From Opitutia bacterium (GTDB lineage Bacteria > Verrucomicrobiota > Verrucomicrobiia > Opitutales > Opitutaceae), in assembly GCA_947449835.1 (NCBI GenBank), contig CANFSZ010000020.1, positions 1 through 42,148 on the forward strand: 42,148 nucleotides of DNA, given 5' to 3'. Shown in pieces: positions 33,992 through 42,148 of the stretch (its first letter is position 1; the number at the start of each line of letters is the position of its first letter). The translations under genes and the position numbers were made by a program. The notes beneath the pieces are model-generated. The model worked only from the letters and a program-made list of their open reading frames with translations. It did not search any database and was not told the origin of the DNA.

Positions 33992-35101
33992 TCAGTTGAA
34001 GAACAAACGGCCTTGGGAGGTGCGTTGGTCGGGATTGTCGGATTCCCAGTATACATCTTTTTGGATGTCCTCGGGCGTGGGGTAGGGGCTCGCGTCGGCG
34101 AAATCGGCGGCGGCTTCGGCTTCGGCGCGGGCTGCTTCGTCGATTTTTTCAGCGGACTCGGTCGTGAGAACGCCTTCGGCTATGAGCGCGGTCTGGAAGA
34201 CTTGGATCGGGTCTTTGGTGCGACGGTAGTCTTCGATCTCGGTCTTAGTGCGGTAAGTATTATCCGGATCGGCGACGGAGTGGCCGCGGTAACGGTAGGT
34301 GCGGATCTCGACGACGGCGGGTTTGCATTCCTCGCGGGCGATTTTGAGGAATTTATCCATCGTCGCGCGGACTTCGTAAACGTCGTGGCCTTCGCAGACG
34401 CCCCACGCCATGCCGTATCCCTCGGCGCGTTTGGCGAGGTCGCCAGCGGAGGAGCGGGCTTGGCTGGTGCCCATGGAGTAACCGTTGTTCTCGATGACAA
34501 ATATGCAGGGTAGGTTCCAGAGTGCGGCGAGATTATAGGCCTCGTGCACGGCGCCTTGGTTGACGGCCCCATCGCCCATGAACGCCATGGCGGAGCCTTT
34601 GTGGCCCTTGTATTTTACGCCGTAAGCGAGGCCCACGCCGAGGGGGATTTGCCCGCCGACGATGCCGTGGCCGCCCCAGTAATTGCGCTCGGGCGAGAAG
34701 AAATGCATCGAGCCGCCTTTGCCTTTGGAGCAACCGGTGACTTTGCCGTAGAGTTCGGCCATGAGGGCCTTGGTGTCCATGCCGACGGCGATGGCGTGGC
34801 CGTGGTCGCGATAGGCGGTGATGACGTGGTCATGTTTGCCCATGAGCGAACAGCAACCGACGGCGATGGCCTCTTGGCCGTTATAAAGATGGAGGAAGCC
34901 GCCGATGTTGGCCCCGCCGGCGGCGTTCTTGCCGGTGTAGGCGCGGTGGCTGCGCTCTTCGAAGCGGCGGATGCGCACCATTTGGCTGAAGAGTTCGATC
35001 TTCTGGGCCTGGGTCAGCGCGGCGTTGATGGGGGCCTGGCCGTGGCTGGTGTTGCTAGCGGTGGGTTTCTGCTCGATGGTGGCGCTCGGTTTCTTGCTCA
35101 C
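33992..35101 (-). CDS. pdhA: Pyruvate dehydrogenase E1 alpha subunit
   Basis: The 369-residue subunit binds thiamine diphosphate. GDGAVNQGAVHEAYNLAALWNLPCIFVIENN is the ThDP motif, and the phosphorylation-loop region has YRYRGHSVADPD. The N-terminus has MVRIRRFEERS, typical of the family. It appears to start at GTG (35101); the first 25 residues are extra and low-complexity. It is the first gene of pdhA-pdhB-pdhC. An E3 (lpd) gene is missing and must be elsewhere in the genome. The Nudix gene lies 77 bases upstream. Confidence 0.95.
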   Translation of the reverse strand: MSKKPSATIEQKPTASNTSHGQAPINAALTQAQKIELFSQMVRIRRFEERSHRAYTGKNAAGGANIGGFLHLYNGQEAIAVGCCSLMGKHDHVITAYRDHGHAIAVGMDTKALMAELYGKVTGCSKGKGGSMHFFSPERNYWGGHGIVGGQIPLGVGLAYGVKYKGHKGSAMAFMGDGAVNQGAVHEAYNLAALWNLPCIFVIENNGYSMGTSQARSSAGDLAKRAEGYGMAWGVCEGHDVYEVRATMDKFLKIAREECKPAVVEIRTYRYRGHSVADPDNTYRTKTEIEDYRRTKDPIQVFQTALIAEGVLTTESAEKIDEAARAEAEAAADFADASPYPTPEDIQKDVYWESDNPDQRTSQGRLFFN

Positions 35102-35178
35102 GGGTAAGTGGTTTTCTGGTTAAAAGGTAAAGTGTTCGGCGGAAGTTTTGGAAATCAAGCGTTGTTTCGCGGCCGGAC

Positions 35179-35703
35179 TTACTTGTTAGGCGGGGTGATT
35201 TGCTCGATCTCGACGTGAATGGGTCGGCCGGGTTGGCAATCGGCCTTGAGCGCCACGAAGCGATCGCGGTACTCGTCGTAGATCGGCCAGAGCGCGTTGC
35301 GATCGGTTTCGGGGATCGGCACCGTGGTCCCGATGGCGTCGCGGCTGAAGAAGCCGAATTTACCCTCTTCCATATCGGCGGGCTGCGCCGGGATGGGACG
35401 TCGGCAGCGAAATAAAAACATGAGCCAGTGCGCGTGGCCTTCGTAGGCTTTCTCGGCGATCATGGCGAAGAGATGAAGATCGTCGGCAATGATGCTGAAG
35501 CCGGTCTCCTCTTGGGTCTCGCGGACGGCGCATTCAAACGGGGACTCGCCGATCGCCGTTTCGAGTTTCCCGCCGATGGGGCTCCAGAAACCGAGGTTCG
35601 GCGGCTTCGCTCTTAATAATAGCAGATGTTCGCCCGCGGCGTTTTCCAAGAAAACGAGGACGGCGATTTTGTAGGCGAGGGGAGGCTTGGCGAGTGTGGT
35701 CAT
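35179..35703 (-). CDS. Nudix hydrolase
   Basis: The 174-residue protein has one Nudix domain. The box reads GGKLETAIGES...RETQEETGF near residues 40-66; the first spacer is two residues longer than in the canonical GX5EX7REUXEEXGU, but REUXEEXGU is complete. Members cleave nucleoside diphosphates linked to another group; the substrate is unknown. It is transcribed with the same orientation as the pdh operon, 77 bases before it, and divergently from the pilus-like operon. Confidence 0.88.
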   Translation of the reverse strand: MTTLAKPPLAYKIAVLVFLENAAGEHLLLLRAKPPNLGFWSPIGGKLETAIGESPFECAVRETQEETGFSIIADDLHLFAMIAEKAYEGHAHWLMFLFRCRRPIPAQPADMEEGKFGFFSRDAIGTTVPIPETDRNALWPIYDEYRDRFVALKADCQPGRPIHVEIEQITPPNK

Positions 35704-35743
35704 GGGCCGCAGCGGCGCGGAGAAAAATTAAACGGTGATCTAA

Positions 35744-36427
35744 TTGAGCGTGACGCTCGGCGTTAGCTGCACAACTTTTTTCACCGTGTTTCTCCAGCGT
35801 GCGAACGTTCTCGGATGGTTTGTGCTGACCTTAGGGTTGGCTTGGTCGCACGTTTTCTGCCGAGCCGCGGAGGTCGAGGTCGCGGCGGTGCGTTTTGCTC
35901 TGGCGCGGCCCGCGAGTAATCCCTCCGTGCCTTGGCTCGAGGCCACGGTAGGCCTAAACGTCGTCCCGCCGCCCGATGCGCCAGGGCGCATGGTGAGTCG
36001 CGTGCGCGTTCAGCTTTCGGTCGGCGTCGAGAGTCCGGCGCTCACGAGCTCGACCGCGCGGACTGAGTATTATCGCGCCGAAGTCGAGTGCCTGGCGTTG
36101 CCCTCGGGGCGCTCGGAGGTGCGTTTTTATTTTCCGCCCGAATGGGTGAAGCGCGATCAACTTCAAAGTGCGCCCCGTTATTGGGCTGTGGAACTGGCCG
36201 TGGCGGGTCGGGCGGTGGCCCCAGCGCGCGCGGCCAGTGCGACGGCGCTCGGGGAGGCGGCCGCGCGTCGGGCCTTTTTAATCGCAGCTCTTGCCGGCGC
36301 CCCAGCCAATGATGGCTGGTTACAACCGCAATATTTCACCCCCTTCGCGCAAGAATACCCTCATAACACGGTAACTTTCATGCGCCGTGAACCGTCTCTC
36401 GCGCCTCCGGCGCGGACCTCGCCCTAA
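35744..36427 (+). CDS. Exported protein at the head of the pilus-like operon (Amuc_1102 position)
   Basis: The protein of up to 227 residues has a hydrophobic segment near residues 22-38 (NVLGWFVLTLGLAWSHVFCRAAE), probably a signal peptide, followed by a beta-rich domain of about 150 residues (RVRVQLSVGVESP, YYRAEVECLALPSGRSEVRFYFPPEWVKRD). I see no enzymatic motif. Its place before the PilM-like gene matches Amuc_1102 of Akkermansia, which precedes the PilM-like Amuc_1101, but I cannot confirm sequence homology. The first codon is TTG at 35744; GTGs at 35750 or 35786 are alternatives. Confidence 0.7.
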   Translation: MSVTLGVSCTTFFTVFLQRANVLGWFVLTLGLAWSHVFCRAAEVEVAAVRFALARPASNPSVPWLEATVGLNVVPPPDAPGRMVSRVRVQLSVGVESPALTSSTARTEYYRAEVECLALPSGRSEVRFYFPPEWVKRDQLQSAPRYWAVELAVAGRAVAPARAASATALGEAAARRAFLIAALAGAPANDGWLQPQYFTPFAQEYPHNTVTFMRREPSLAPPARTSP

Positions 36428-36481
36428 ACGATTGCGCTTGCCGACCAAACTTATCTCAAATCGCATCTTTCCATTCACGTA

Positions 36482-38170
36482 ATGCGAGCCCCACGCGTTT
36501 TAGCTTTAGACCCAGGAGCGAGTCATGTTGCCGCCGGCATTTTTGTCGCCGGGCCTTCGGGTCGTCTGAGCTTGCAACACTTCGCTCACGAGGCCCAAGA
36601 CGCCGATCCTGCGCACGAAGCCCGCTGGTCGGAGCATCTCGCGCAATCGTTGGCGGCGATTGCAGCTCGCGAGCATCTTTCCGGCCCCTGCGCCCTCGTC
36701 GTGCCTGGTCACCTCGCGCTCACTAAGTTTGTCAAAACCCCCGCGCTCGATCGCGCTAAGCGCGCCCAGAGTCTCGCCTTCGAGGCCTCGCAACACATTC
36801 CGTATCCACTCGCTGAAGTAGTCTGGGATCACGTCGTCATGGCCGACGACGGCTTCGATCTCGACGTCATGTTTGCCGCCGCGAAATTCGACGCGCTCCA
36901 ATCACTGTGCGCCGCCGCCGATGCCGCTGGCTTCGCTCCCGAGCGCGCCACGCCCGGTAGTCTCGCGCTCCGTGCCGCCTTTCGTTATAGCTACCCGGAA
37001 GCACCGGCCAGCGCCCTAGTTATTAACATTGGCGCGCGCTCGACGCATCTGCTCTTTCTCGATGGCGAACGTTTTTATATCCGTACGTTTCCGCTCGCGG
37101 GCAACGTCGTCACCGCAGCGCTCGCCGAAGAACTCCGCATCGACTTCGCGGCCGCCGAAACGCTCAAAGTCTCCGTCCTCGCCGGCCGCTCCGAACTGCC
37201 CGAAAACTCACCCGCCCGCGCCGCCGTCCATCGCGCCGCCGCGGGTTTCATTGGGCGCCTGCACTTAGAACTCACGCGCTCTATTGTTAATCACCGCCGC
37301 CAGACGGGCGCGCCGCAACCCGCGGCCATTTACGTGACCGGCGGCGGCAGTCTGATCGGCGAACTCCCGGCCACCCTCGCCGAACGCCTCAAACTGCCCG
37401 TCGAACGCTATGACGCCTTGCGCGGCGTCGATGTCTCCGCCGATGCCCGCGCCTCGGGGGCCGAAACGCTCGCGCACGAATTAGCCGAACTCGTCGGCCT
37501 CGCCGTGTCGCTCGTCCAGCCCGTCGCCGACGTCACGCTTCTGCCGCCCGCGATCACCGAGGCCCTCGCGTTTCGCAAACGCCAACCGCGCTACCTCGCC
37601 GCCGCTGTAATTGCGGTCGCCGCGTTGCTCCCGCCTATCTTTTATTTGAACCACCGTGCGAGCGGCGCCGAGGCGCTCGTCACCCAAGCCGAAAGCCAAC
37701 TCCGTCCCCTGCGCTCCCTCGAAGCACGCAACAACGAAAACGTGGCGCAGATCGAAGCCGCGAAGAAACAAATCTCCTCCCTCGAAGGCCTCGTCGCCAC
37801 CAAAGCAAACTGGCTCGATTTCCTCGCCGACACTCAAGCTCGCCTCGCGAAAGTCGGCGACGTCTGGCTCGAGCGTATTCAAATTGTAGCTTCCGCTCCG
37901 CTCGACGCCAGCGCCGCTCCCGCCGCTGATCCTGCCGCGCCTGCGCCCGCCCCCGCGCTCAAGCTAACTCTTTCCGGACGCTTATTGGATGTCGCCAATC
38001 CTGTTTCCGAAGTGAGCCAAGAATCCAACGAGCGCGTTAAAAAACTCATCGCGGGCTTTACTGAATCGCCCTTCATCACCGCCGTCGAAAACGAACGCTT
38101 CGACACCAAACAACCCGGACTCTTGCGTTTTGATTTCACGCTCGTCGTGAACGCACGCCGCCCCCTTTAA
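36482..38170 (+). CDS. PilM-PilN-like fusion protein (Amuc_1101-like)
   Basis: The 562-residue protein has an N-terminal actin-like ATPase domain of PilM type (about 1-350), with the phosphate motif LDPGASHVAAG, SLAFEASQHIPYPLAEVVWDH, NIGARSTHLLFLDG and VTGGGSLIGELPATL. A membrane helix follows at about 371-390, then a coiled coil (VTQAESQLRPLRSLEARNNENVAQIEAAKKQ) and a PilN-like C-terminal domain. In classical pilMNOPQ operons PilM and PilN are separate; here they seem fused. The protein would form the inner-membrane platform that links the cytoplasm to the PilO/PilP-like proteins encoded next. Confidence 0.88.
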   Translation: MRAPRVLALDPGASHVAAGIFVAGPSGRLSLQHFAHEAQDADPAHEARWSEHLAQSLAAIAAREHLSGPCALVVPGHLALTKFVKTPALDRAKRAQSLAFEASQHIPYPLAEVVWDHVVMADDGFDLDVMFAAAKFDALQSLCAAADAAGFAPERATPGSLALRAAFRYSYPEAPASALVINIGARSTHLLFLDGERFYIRTFPLAGNVVTAALAEELRIDFAAAETLKVSVLAGRSELPENSPARAAVHRAAAGFIGRLHLELTRSIVNHRRQTGAPQPAAIYVTGGGSLIGELPATLAERLKLPVERYDALRGVDVSADARASGAETLAHELAELVGLAVSLVQPVADVTLLPPAITEALAFRKRQPRYLAAAVIAVAALLPPIFYLNHRASGAEALVTQAESQLRPLRSLEARNNENVAQIEAAKKQISSLEGLVATKANWLDFLADTQARLAKVGDVWLERIQIVASAPLDASAAPAADPAAPAPAPALKLTLSGRLLDVANPVSEVSQESNERVKKLIAGFTESPFITAVENERFDTKQPGLLRFDFTLVVNARRPL

Positions 38171-38187
38171 GCCCGGACGTCCTCGCC

Positions 38188-39237
38188 ATGTCGTTCAAGA
38201 AACTCAATTTTTTCAACCTCGCCCTCGCGCTCATTGGGCTGCTTGCCGCCGGTGAAGCGTGGTGCATCTGGGAGCGCGCGTCCGCCGTCCAGGTGGCCGA
38301 ACAAAAACTCGTCCGCGTCCGCGCGCAAATTCAAGCCGTCGCCGACGCTGTGCCCGCGCCTTCGCGTGAAACCGCGGCGTTGATCGAGGCTGATCTCAAG
38401 CGGGCCCAAAGCGCCCTCGCGACCATGCAGTCCGAGCTACGGGGCCGCGGCCCCGCGGCTGCGCGTCTCGTCGCCACCAAGCCGCCCGCGATGCGCACCG
38501 ATGCGTTTTTTGATCTCGCGACCTTTGTGTCGAAGTCGCGCGCCTTGGCGCAAAAACAAGGGGTGCTCATCGGCCCGGGTGCGGCCTATTTTGGTTTTTC
38601 GTTGTACGCGAACGAAGGTCCTGAAACCGCGCTCATCGAGCCTGTGTTCCGTCAACGTCTCGTCGCGAGTTACCTCGTCGATGCGCTCCTCGCGGCGCGG
38701 CCCCGTGCACTCCTCGCCGTCCAACGCGAACGTCCGCTCCACGCCGACGAGCGCAAAGCGCGTAACGAAGCCCTTGCCGCCGCCGCCGCTGATCCCGCCG
38801 CTGCTCCGCCTGCGCCCTTGGAAAGTTCCGCCACGCTCTCTCCGGATTATTTCGACCTCGACGCGCGCCTCTCCGCGCAGGCGCCGGGTCTCGTGGAGGT
38901 CTCCGGTTTTCGCCTGATTTTCACGGGACAAACCGCCGCTTTACGCGCGTTGCTCAACCAACTCGCCAGCTTTGAACTGCCGATCATCGTGCGCTCGGTC
39001 GAAGTCGAACCCGCCGCTGGCGAAGACATCTTAGCTGCGCCCGCGGAAGACGTGGCGGCGCCGTCTCAACCCGTCGCTCCCGCAGTTTCTATCGTGCTCT
39101 CCGCGCCGGTTGCCAAAGCCGCTAAACCGGTGGCGACGATCGCGCCCCTCGTCGCCAAATCGATTTCCAAATTCACGGTCACCGTCGAGTACGTCGAGCT
39201 CGCGCCCGTTAACGCCGTTGTGGCGGCCACCCCATGA
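38188..39237 (+). CDS. PilO-like, Amuc_1100-like pilus-complex protein
   Basis: The 349-residue protein has a short N-terminus, a membrane helix (about 9-28), a coiled coil (about 35-90, containing PSRETAALIEADLKRAQSAL) and a two-part periplasmic region. The order of features, for example PSRxxxxxLExxL, then TDAFFDLATFVSKSRALAQKQGVLIGPGAAYFGFSLYANEGP, and later FRLIFTGQTAALRALLNQL, parallels my recollection of Akkermansia Amuc_1100, and the C-terminal strand (SKFTVTVEYVEL) is also similar. An Ala/Pro-rich linker lies near 275-320. It starts 17 bases after the PilM-like gene and overlaps the next by four bases. Homology was judged by eye. Confidence 0.8.
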   Translation: MSFKKLNFFNLALALIGLLAAGEAWCIWERASAVQVAEQKLVRVRAQIQAVADAVPAPSRETAALIEADLKRAQSALATMQSELRGRGPAAARLVATKPPAMRTDAFFDLATFVSKSRALAQKQGVLIGPGAAYFGFSLYANEGPETALIEPVFRQRLVASYLVDALLAARPRALLAVQRERPLHADERKARNEALAAAAADPAAAPPAPLESSATLSPDYFDLDARLSAQAPGLVEVSGFRLIFTGQTAALRALLNQLASFELPIIVRSVEVEPAAGEDILAAPAEDVAAPSQPVAPAVSIVLSAPVAKAAKPVATIAPLVAKSISKFTVTVEYVELAPVNAVVAATP

Positions 39238-40088
39238 GCGCGTCGCCTTCACCTAAAACGCTTTTGATTGTTGCGACCTCGTTGCTCGTGGTCTCGTCGT
39301 CGGTCTTTGGCGGGCTGACGTGGCGCGCGCAATCAACGGCGACGCTCAGTCAGCCTGCGCTCACGGCCGCGCCTTACGTGCCGGTCGGTGTTGATGCGCC
39401 CGTGGTGAAAAACACCGTTTGGGAGGCTCCGAGCGCTTTGGCGCGCGGACGCGATTGGTTGTACGATCTGTTTACTCCGCCGGAGATTTTCTACAACACC
39501 CGCACCCGCCAATTCGCGGTGTCAGCGCCGCTCACCGGCGATGAAGCCGTCGAGGCGCCCTTTGGCCTCGAACTCGTGAGCGTGCGGCCTGAGCCGTTTC
39601 GCATACAACTGATCGGATACGTCGGTGGGGTAGGGGCGGCCCGGGGCATTTTTGAAAACCGGCGTACGGGCGAGGTTTTTCTCGCTTCTGCCGGACACCG
39701 CGTCGCCGATCTCGCTCTCGAAATCAAAGCCTTCAATGTCCGTGCCGAGGCCATCGTGATCCCCGAAAGCACGAGCTTCAGCCAACGCGTTGCCACGGCT
39801 ACAATTCACGACCTACGCGCTAAACGCGACCTCACGCTCACGCAGCGCGAACGCCAGTTCACGGGCAACGTCTTCGGCCTCGTCGCCCTTGAGGGCGAAT
39901 CAGCCCCGCGCGAAGTCCTCGCCGGTGATACCGTCAAATCCGGCGCCACGACCTACCGCATCGAGCGCATCGCGACCGATCCCGCGACCATCGAGGTCAC
40001 GAAGACCGCCCCCGATCTCGCTGCGCCCGTGCGCCGCACGCTTCCCCTTCGCTTCGACCCCACTGAAACCGCTCCGCTTTCACCCTAA
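39234..40088 (+). CDS. PilP-position pilus-complex protein (Amuc_1099-like)
   Basis: The 284-residue protein has an N-terminal hydrophobic segment (about 8-27) and a mostly beta periplasmic part. Two similar segments of about 80 residues can be seen: FRIQLIGYVGGVGAARGIFENRRTGEVFLASAGHRVADLALEIKAF, and LTQRERQFTGNVFGLVALEGESAPREVLAGDTV. The first resembles the PilP-like HQ strand pattern. Its ATG overlaps the stop of the upstream gene (ATGA). By position it corresponds to Amuc_1099 or PilP, which links the inner-membrane complex to the secretin. A precise family cannot be given. Confidence 0.75.
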   Translation: MSASPSPKTLLIVATSLLVVSSSVFGGLTWRAQSTATLSQPALTAAPYVPVGVDAPVVKNTVWEAPSALARGRDWLYDLFTPPEIFYNTRTRQFAVSAPLTGDEAVEAPFGLELVSVRPEPFRIQLIGYVGGVGAARGIFENRRTGEVFLASAGHRVADLALEIKAFNVRAEAIVIPESTSFSQRVATATIHDLRAKRDLTLTQRERQFTGNVFGLVALEGESAPREVLAGDTVKSGATTYRIERIATDPATIEVTKTAPDLAAPVRRTLPLRFDPTETAPLSP

Positions 40089-40103
40089 TCGCTTTTTCCT
40101 GCC

Positions 40104-42148
40104 ATGAAATCCAAGTCCCTCGCCCCGTCGCTCCTCTGCCTGTTCGTCACCGCCCTCGCGCTGACCCTCGCACTGCCGATGGGTCAACTCGTCGCGCAAA
40201 CCGCCTCCGCCGAAGCCGAGGCCGACGCCCTCGTCGCGGCTGAATCCGCCCGTATCAAGACCGCTCTAGCCAACGCCACCACCCAGCGCGCCACCGCCCG
40301 CACCCAAGCCGCCAGTGGCCGGTATGCCGAAGCACTCGCCACGCTCCAAGCCGCCCAAGCCGCGCTTCCGGCCAACGCTCTCACGCAAAAAACCATCGCC
40401 GAACTCAAGCGCGACCAAGCCGCCGTTCTCCTCGACCAAGCCCAAGCTCAAATCGCCCAAGCTGACGCCACCGCCGCCCGCGCTTCGCTCGCCCGCGCGA
40501 CCGAGCTCGAACCTAGCAACACCCGCCTCGCTAGCTTGAATCGCCAAGTCGAGCGCGCGGAGTCCAGCGCCGCCCGCAAAAACAACTCATCGTCGACCCC
40601 CGGTGTCGATGCCTCTTTCCTCGCCGAGCGCGCCGCCACCAACGACCTCATCGCCAAAGGCCGCGCTCAATACGTCGCCGGCGACATCGACGGCGCCCAA
40701 AGCACCTTCCGCGCGGTCGAAGCCCAATCTCCTGACAACACCGTCGCCAAAGGTTTCCTGCTCCGCATCGCCCAAGAAAAAGCCGAGACTGGCGCCCTTA
40801 ACCGCGAGAAAACCCGCACGCAACTTCTCGAAGAAGTAGCCAAGGGCTGGCAGCGCCCTGGTATTTATCAAGAACGCACCCGCGACGATGCTGCCACCGC
40901 GGCGACCGCCCCGCTTCAGAAAAAACTCAACGACATCATTCTGCCCAACGTGAGTTTCACCCGCGCCGAGATCGGCCAAGTCGTCGCCGCTTTGAGCGCC
41001 GCCTCCGAAGAATACGACACCACCGGCATCGGCAATAAAGGCGCCAACATCGTCCTCATCGATCCGTCCAACAAAACTCCGTCGGTCACCCTCACGCTTC
41101 GCAACGCCTCGCTCAAACGCATCCTCGACTTCGTCACCGAGTCCGCCGGTTACCAATATGAAGTCCAAGCCGACGCCGTCGTCGTGCGCCCCGGTGGTGA
41201 AACGAGCAACCTTGAGACCGCCTTTTTCCCGATCACCCGCGCCACCGTCCTCCGTATGACCGGCATCGGCGGCACCGGCAAAACCGAGACGCCCACCGAA
41301 GGGGTGACGGTCACCGGCGGTGAAGCTGGCTCGATGAAGAGCTTCCTCCAACAAGCAGGCGTGAGTTTCACGGTCGAGGGCAGCAGCCTCGCCTACGATG
41401 GCTCCGCCATCATCGTCACGCAGACCGCTCGCAACGTCGAACGCATCCGCAACATCCTCTCCCGTTACAACGACGTCCGCCAAGTCGAGATCGAGTCGAA
41501 GTTCATGGAAGTCCAGGAAGGCGCCCTCGAAGAACTCGGCGTCAAATGGAACATGTCCCGCCGCGGCGTCGCGCAGGTCAATCCCACCACGGGCGCCCCG
41601 ATTCTCGATAGCAACGGTCGCCAAGTATTCACTCCGCGCGAAACCTACGCCACGGAAAGCGTGAATCGCTCGCTCGCCGGCGCATTTCCAAGCACCTCCA
41701 ACGGCAATGCTCTCACGATCAGTTCAACCGCCGCCAGTGGCGGACCTAATCTGACCGTTCCCATTGCGCCCTCCACTATCCCTGGTGGAGTTTCGCTCGG
41801 TTCGACAGCTGCGGCTCTGGCTAACATTACCGGTTTCGTTGGCGAGTTTGACGTCACCGCGGCGATACGTGCACTGTCTCAAAAACAAGGCAGCGATCTT
41901 CTCAGTTCTCCCAAAGTAACCGTTCTTTCTGGCAACCCTGCAAATATCGTTGTCGCTCAGGAAATGCGTTATCCGCAAAGCTACGGAGAAATCCAAAGCC
42001 AGGTTGGTTCATCCAGCGGAACCGGAACGGGTGGAGCTGGCGTCACCATCACTGCTGGCACGCCGCAACAGTTCACCTCGCGCAACGTCGGCGTGGAAAT
42101 GAAAGTTACCCCCACAGTCGAAGAAGATGACTACTCCATTAGCCTCGA
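40104..42148 (+). CDS. Secretin (PilQ/Amuc_1098-like), cut by the window edge
   Basis: The first 681 codons are present. A signal peptide (about 1-31, ending LVAQT) leads into an Ala-rich helical TPR-like region (about 35-215: GRYAEALATLQAAQAALPAN, GDIDGAQSTFRAVEAQSPDN). Next come secretin N-domains (LRNASLKRILDFVTESAGYQYEVQADAVVVRP, and AIIVTQTARNVERIRNILSRYNDVRQVEIESKFMEVQEGALEELGVKW starting near 410). The beginning of the C-terminal secretin gate has DLLSSPKVTVLSGNPANIVVAQE. It would form the outer-membrane pore of a type IV pilus or type II secretion system. The gene starts 15 bases after the PilP-position gene. Confidence 0.9.
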   Translation, partial: MKSKSLAPSLLCLFVTALALTLALPMGQLVAQTASAEAEADALVAAESARIKTALANATTQRATARTQAASGRYAEALATLQAAQAALPANALTQKTIAELKRDQAAVLLDQAQAQIAQADATAARASLARATELEPSNTRLASLNRQVERAESSAARKNNSSSTPGVDASFLAERAATNDLIAKGRAQYVAGDIDGAQSTFRAVEAQSPDNTVAKGFLLRIAQEKAETGALNREKTRTQLLEEVAKGWQRPGIYQERTRDDAATAATAPLQKKLNDIILPNVSFTRAEIGQVVAALSAASEEYDTTGIGNKGANIVLIDPSNKTPSVTLTLRNASLKRILDFVTESAGYQYEVQADAVVVRPGGETSNLETAFFPITRATVLRMTGIGGTGKTETPTEGVTVTGGEAGSMKSFLQQAGVSFTVEGSSLAYDGSAIIVTQTARNVERIRNILSRYNDVRQVEIESKFMEVQEGALEELGVKWNMSRRGVAQVNPTTGAPILDSNGRQVFTPRETYATESVNRSLAGAFPSTSNGNALTISSTAASGGPNLTVPIAPSTIPGGVSLGSTAAALANITGFVGEFDVTAAIRALSQKQGSDLLSSPKVTVLSGNPANIVVAQEMRYPQSYGEIQSQVGSSSGTGTGGAGVTITAGTPQQFTSRNVGVEMKVTPTVEEDDYSISL

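Noticed and set aside
1..42148. CRISPR arrays, insertion sequences, rRNA and complete tRNA genes.
   Set aside because: No regularly spaced repeats, transposase genes, terminal repeats or RNA genes were seen on either strand by eye.

Overview
The window looks like chromosomal DNA of a Verrucomicrobiota bacterium, probably class Opitutae. This is inferred from gene content, without any database search. The clues are an LpxC-FabZ fusion followed by lpxA, a five-gene pilus-like cluster laid out like Amuc_1102 to Amuc_1098 of Akkermansia, a eukaryote-like UDP-sugar pyrophosphorylase beside a phosphosugar mutase, generally GC-rich coding sequence, and start codons mostly without Shine-Dalgarno sequences.

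Region 1 (about 1-7.9 kb) is visibly more AT-rich than the rest and holds a respiratory cluster. On the plus strand, an MtrA/DmsE-type multihaem cytochrome precedes an MtrB/PioB-type outer-membrane barrel. Facing them on the minus strand is an operon for a monohaem cytochrome c, a membrane-anchored tetrahaem cytochrome, a Tat-exported protein with four [4Fe-4S] clusters, an NrfD-type quinol-interacting membrane subunit and an unrecognised soluble protein with a Cys/Gly tail. Together they suggest an electron path between the quinone pool and the cell surface. It could serve extracellular electron transfer or another outer-membrane redox reaction. This is the most interesting part of the window.

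Region 2 (8-28 kb) is mostly housekeeping. It contains an EEP-fold hydrolase, trpA, miaA, a membrane protein, a TolC-type efflux channel, an FmdB-type zinc ribbon, a PpiD/SurA-like membrane chaperone, a YihY/BrkB membrane protein, a GYF-like membrane protein, argS, a pyrimidine-nucleoside phosphorylase with an altered phosphate loop, a DUF971 protein, hisI, lpxA, lpxC-fabZ, efp with an Asn at the modification tip, a beta carbonic anhydrase, an RlmI-type rRNA methyltransferase, an ExeA-type ATPase pseudogene with two nonsense codons, and a short FtsB/DivIC-like protein.

Region 3 (28-35.7 kb) covers central carbon metabolism. A UDP-sugar pyrophosphorylase and a phosphohexomutase (hexose-6-P, hexose-1-P, UDP-sugar) are followed by a convergent pyruvate dehydrogenase operon (E1 alpha, E1 beta, E2, without E3) and a Nudix hydrolase.

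Region 4 (35.7 kb to the end) is a plus-strand pilus/secretin operon: a small exported protein, a PilM-PilN-like fusion, a PilO-like protein resembling Amuc_1100, a PilP-position protein, and a secretin that runs off the right edge.
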